DNA of 64,000 nucleotides, taken from CAVVGZ01 sp963747965. GTDB taxonomy: Bacteria; Chloroflexota; Anaerolineae; Anaerolineales; Anaerolineaceae. This document shows positions 62,827-64,000 of the stretch, piece after piece. Position 1 is the stretch's first letter. Every line of letters starts with the position of its first letter. The stretch covers positions 682,001-746,000 of the forward strand of contig CAVVGZ010000007.1 of assembly GCA_963747965.1 (NCBI GenBank), given 5' to 3'. Position numbers and translations under genes: made by a program. Below the pieces are notes generated by a model, which did not search any database, was not told the DNA's origin, and worked only from the letters and a program-made list of their open reading frames with translations.

Positions 62827-63840
62827 TCATTTCTTCCTTTCCAATAACAGTTGGGTTAATTCCCATAAAGGTTTTCCTGCCTCCAGGTTCCCAACTGCTT
62901 TATCAAGGAATTCTTTCGCTTTCTCGGTTTCTTGTTTGACCATTTCTTCTGTATATTGCCTCGCACCCTCTTTTTCCAACAATTCAGCCAACCAGTGTGT
63001 TTCATCTGCAGGTATAGGTCCTTTTTTCCACTGCCTTGCAAAATCACCATTTTTGCTCAATCCATACAGGATAGGCAGTGTTTTTTTACCAGCAGCCAGG
63101 TCACTATCAATGGCTTTGCCGGTCAAGGCTGAGTCTCCCCAAATGCCAAGCCAGTCATCCTGGATTTGAAATGCCAAACCCAAAGAATAACCATAAGAAT
63201 GGAAATTATTACACAGGTTTTTGTCGGCTTTTCCAATCAGGGCCCCAAGTTCAGCAGAACAACTTAATAAAGCAGCGGTTTTTCCACCAATCATTTTCCA
63301 ATAATCATCTAAATTCACACCAACTCGATTTTCGTAGGAAATATCATTGTATTGTCCTCTGGTTAAGAAAACACAACTTTGTAGTAAAAGTTCCGATGCC
63401 TTCATTACAATTACCGGATTTTGTTCAGAATCGAGGTTAAGCATTGAAAGGTGCCCGATTGTGAACATTAAATCTCCAGTATTGATCGCCTGCGCAATTC
63501 CCCACTTGACCCAGACAGTCTTCCTCCCCCGCCTTAACTCACTTTTGTCCTGAATATCATCATGGATCAGCGAGAAGTTGTGAATATATTCAACAGCACT
63601 TGCCGCGGGTAAAGCCTTCCGCCAATCTCCCCCGGCGGCATTGGCACATAAAAGAACCAATAATGGGCGGATCCTTTTGCCCCCCCTATTGGTAACGTCC
63701 TCAAGGGATTCCCACCCCATATGATATGCCAACATTTCTCTGAGTTCAGGAAAATCATGCGGGACATATTGTTTGAGGGTTTGTTGTAAATTTGCTTCAA
63801 TTTCTGGCAATGCCATTGAAGAAAATTTTTCAAATTCCAT
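62827..63840 (-). CDS. Polyprenyl diphosphate synthase
   Basis: About 337 residues from the ATG at 63840, preceded by AGGA at seven bases; an upstream extension would overlap the isomerase stop. The first aspartate-rich motif is LIHDDIQDKSELRRG and the second FQIQDDWLGIWGD, where the last Asp of DDxxD is shifted. GGKRIRPLLVLL is the isopentenyl-binding block. It makes C15-C20 or longer prenyl diphosphates. It is 8 nt after the idi-2 gene. Confidence 0.88.
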   Translation of the reverse strand: MEFEKFSSMALPEIEANLQQTLKQYVPHDFPELREMLAYHMGWESLEDVTNRGGKRIRPLLVLLCANAAGGDWRKALPAASAVEYIHNFSLIHDDIQDKSELRRGRKTVWVKWGIAQAINTGDLMFTIGHLSMLNLDSEQNPVIVMKASELLLQSCVFLTRGQYNDISYENRVGVNLDDYWKMIGGKTAALLSCSAELGALIGKADKNLCNNFHSYGYSLGLAFQIQDDWLGIWGDSALTGKAIDSDLAAGKKTLPILYGLSKNGDFARQWKKGPIPADETHWLAELLEKEGARQYTEEMVKQETEKAKEFLDKAVGNLEAGKPLWELTQLLLERKK

Positions 63841-63848
63841 CATTGATC

Positions 63849-64000
63849 CTATACACCAATTTTTGATAATGGGACATGCTGCAGACTGGAAATTGTCTTT
63901 GCCGCGTTTAAGAACATGCATATTCTGATTTCAGTGGCTACCTGTTCAATAAGGTTTACCACTGTTTGTGTTGATTGGTTGGCTGCCATCAAGAATGGGC
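63849..64000 (-). CDS. fni: Type 2 isopentenyl-diphosphate delta-isomerase (C-terminal end)
   Basis: The last 50 codons of a gene that enters from beyond the window. The sequence PFLMAANQSTQTVVNLIEQV, followed by TEIRICMFLNAAKTISSLQH, matches the C-terminal helix of FMN-dependent IPP isomerases, which end in a MFLTG-type motif. It lies directly upstream of the polyprenyl synthase, a normal pairing. The call rests on a short stretch. Confidence 0.7.
   Translation of the reverse strand, partial: PFLMAANQSTQTVVNLIEQVATEIRICMFLNAAKTISSLQHVPLSKIGV

Noticed and set aside
1..64000. CRISPR arrays, transposons, prophage genes
   Set aside because: No regularly spaced repeats, transposase or phage structural genes were seen. 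The holin-like domain at 13.5 kb belongs to a chromosomal fusion protein.

Overview
The window looks like a chromosomal segment of an anaerobic, hydrogen-metabolising bacterium of the Anaerolineae (phylum Chloroflexota). I infer this from the mix of rod-shape genes, NADH-linked [NiFe] hydrogenase, SUF-only Fe-S assembly, a type 2 isopentenyl-diphosphate isomerase next to a polyprenyl synthase, and many small membrane or stress proteins typical of that group. No rRNA or other firm phylogenetic marker is present, so the placement is moderate.

Layout. (1) 1-5.7 kb, minus strand: mreB-mreC-mreD-mrdA-minC-minD, the cell-shape and division-site operon. (2) 6-23 kb, almost all minus strand: an envelope and stress region with a META-domain lipoprotein, a bactofilin-like membrane protein, an endonuclease/exonuclease/phosphatase enzyme, MscS, a holin-like/phosphatase fusion, YihY/BrkB, an LppX-like protein, a DUF2254 protein, a tandem pair of 103-residue membrane proteins, two DUF1269 proteins and an SH3b lipoprotein. 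(3) 23.3-27.6 kb: a lone receiver protein and a LuxR-type two-component system. Within 11.8-27.6 kb five genes are broken by twelve single-base indels in total. (4) 28-30.7 kb: tRNA-Gly(CCC), an alkyltransferase-like protein, and a hisS/tRNA-His/terminator unit.

(5) 30.8-49.5 kb, plus strand, is the centrepiece. A signalling quartet (DRTGG, CBS plus ATPase, DRTGG, PHP) is followed by a promoter with a Rex-like operator and then a large hydrogenase operon: NuoE, a kinase-like ATPase, an HndB-like protein without cysteines, NuoF, a second NuoE, a second NuoF, a NuoG-like subunit, HoxY and HoxH. The maturation genes hoxW and hypABFCDE follow. The redox modules resemble those of bifurcating [FeFe] hydrogenases (HydABC/Hnd), but the catalytic subunits are [NiFe]. 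The likely job is reversible coupling of H2 to NAD(P)H and possibly ferredoxin. Two complete NuoEF pairs in one operon, and loss of cluster ligands in three thioredoxin-like domains, are unusual.

(6) 49.5-51 kb: a methyltransferase and a PIG-L deacetylase. (7) 51-58.5 kb: sufC-sufB-sufD-unknown-sufS-sufU-Rieske on the minus strand, divergent from a SufR-like Fe-S repressor and a SufT-like factor, with two good promoters and candidate operators between them. (8) 58.5-61.2 kb: a frameshifted methyltransferase and feoA with a split feoB. (9) 61.5-64 kb: an alpha-oxoamine synthase, a polyprenyl diphosphate synthase and the 3' end of an idi-2 gene. Iron uptake, SUF assembly and hydrogenase maturation in one stretch fit a strongly Fe-S-dependent metabolism.

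No CRISPR array, transposase, prophage or replication origin was recognised. Fourteen single-base indels break seven genes. None of these genes showed an in-frame stop outside the shifts where I traced the frames, so sequencing or assembly error is a serious alternative to gene decay.
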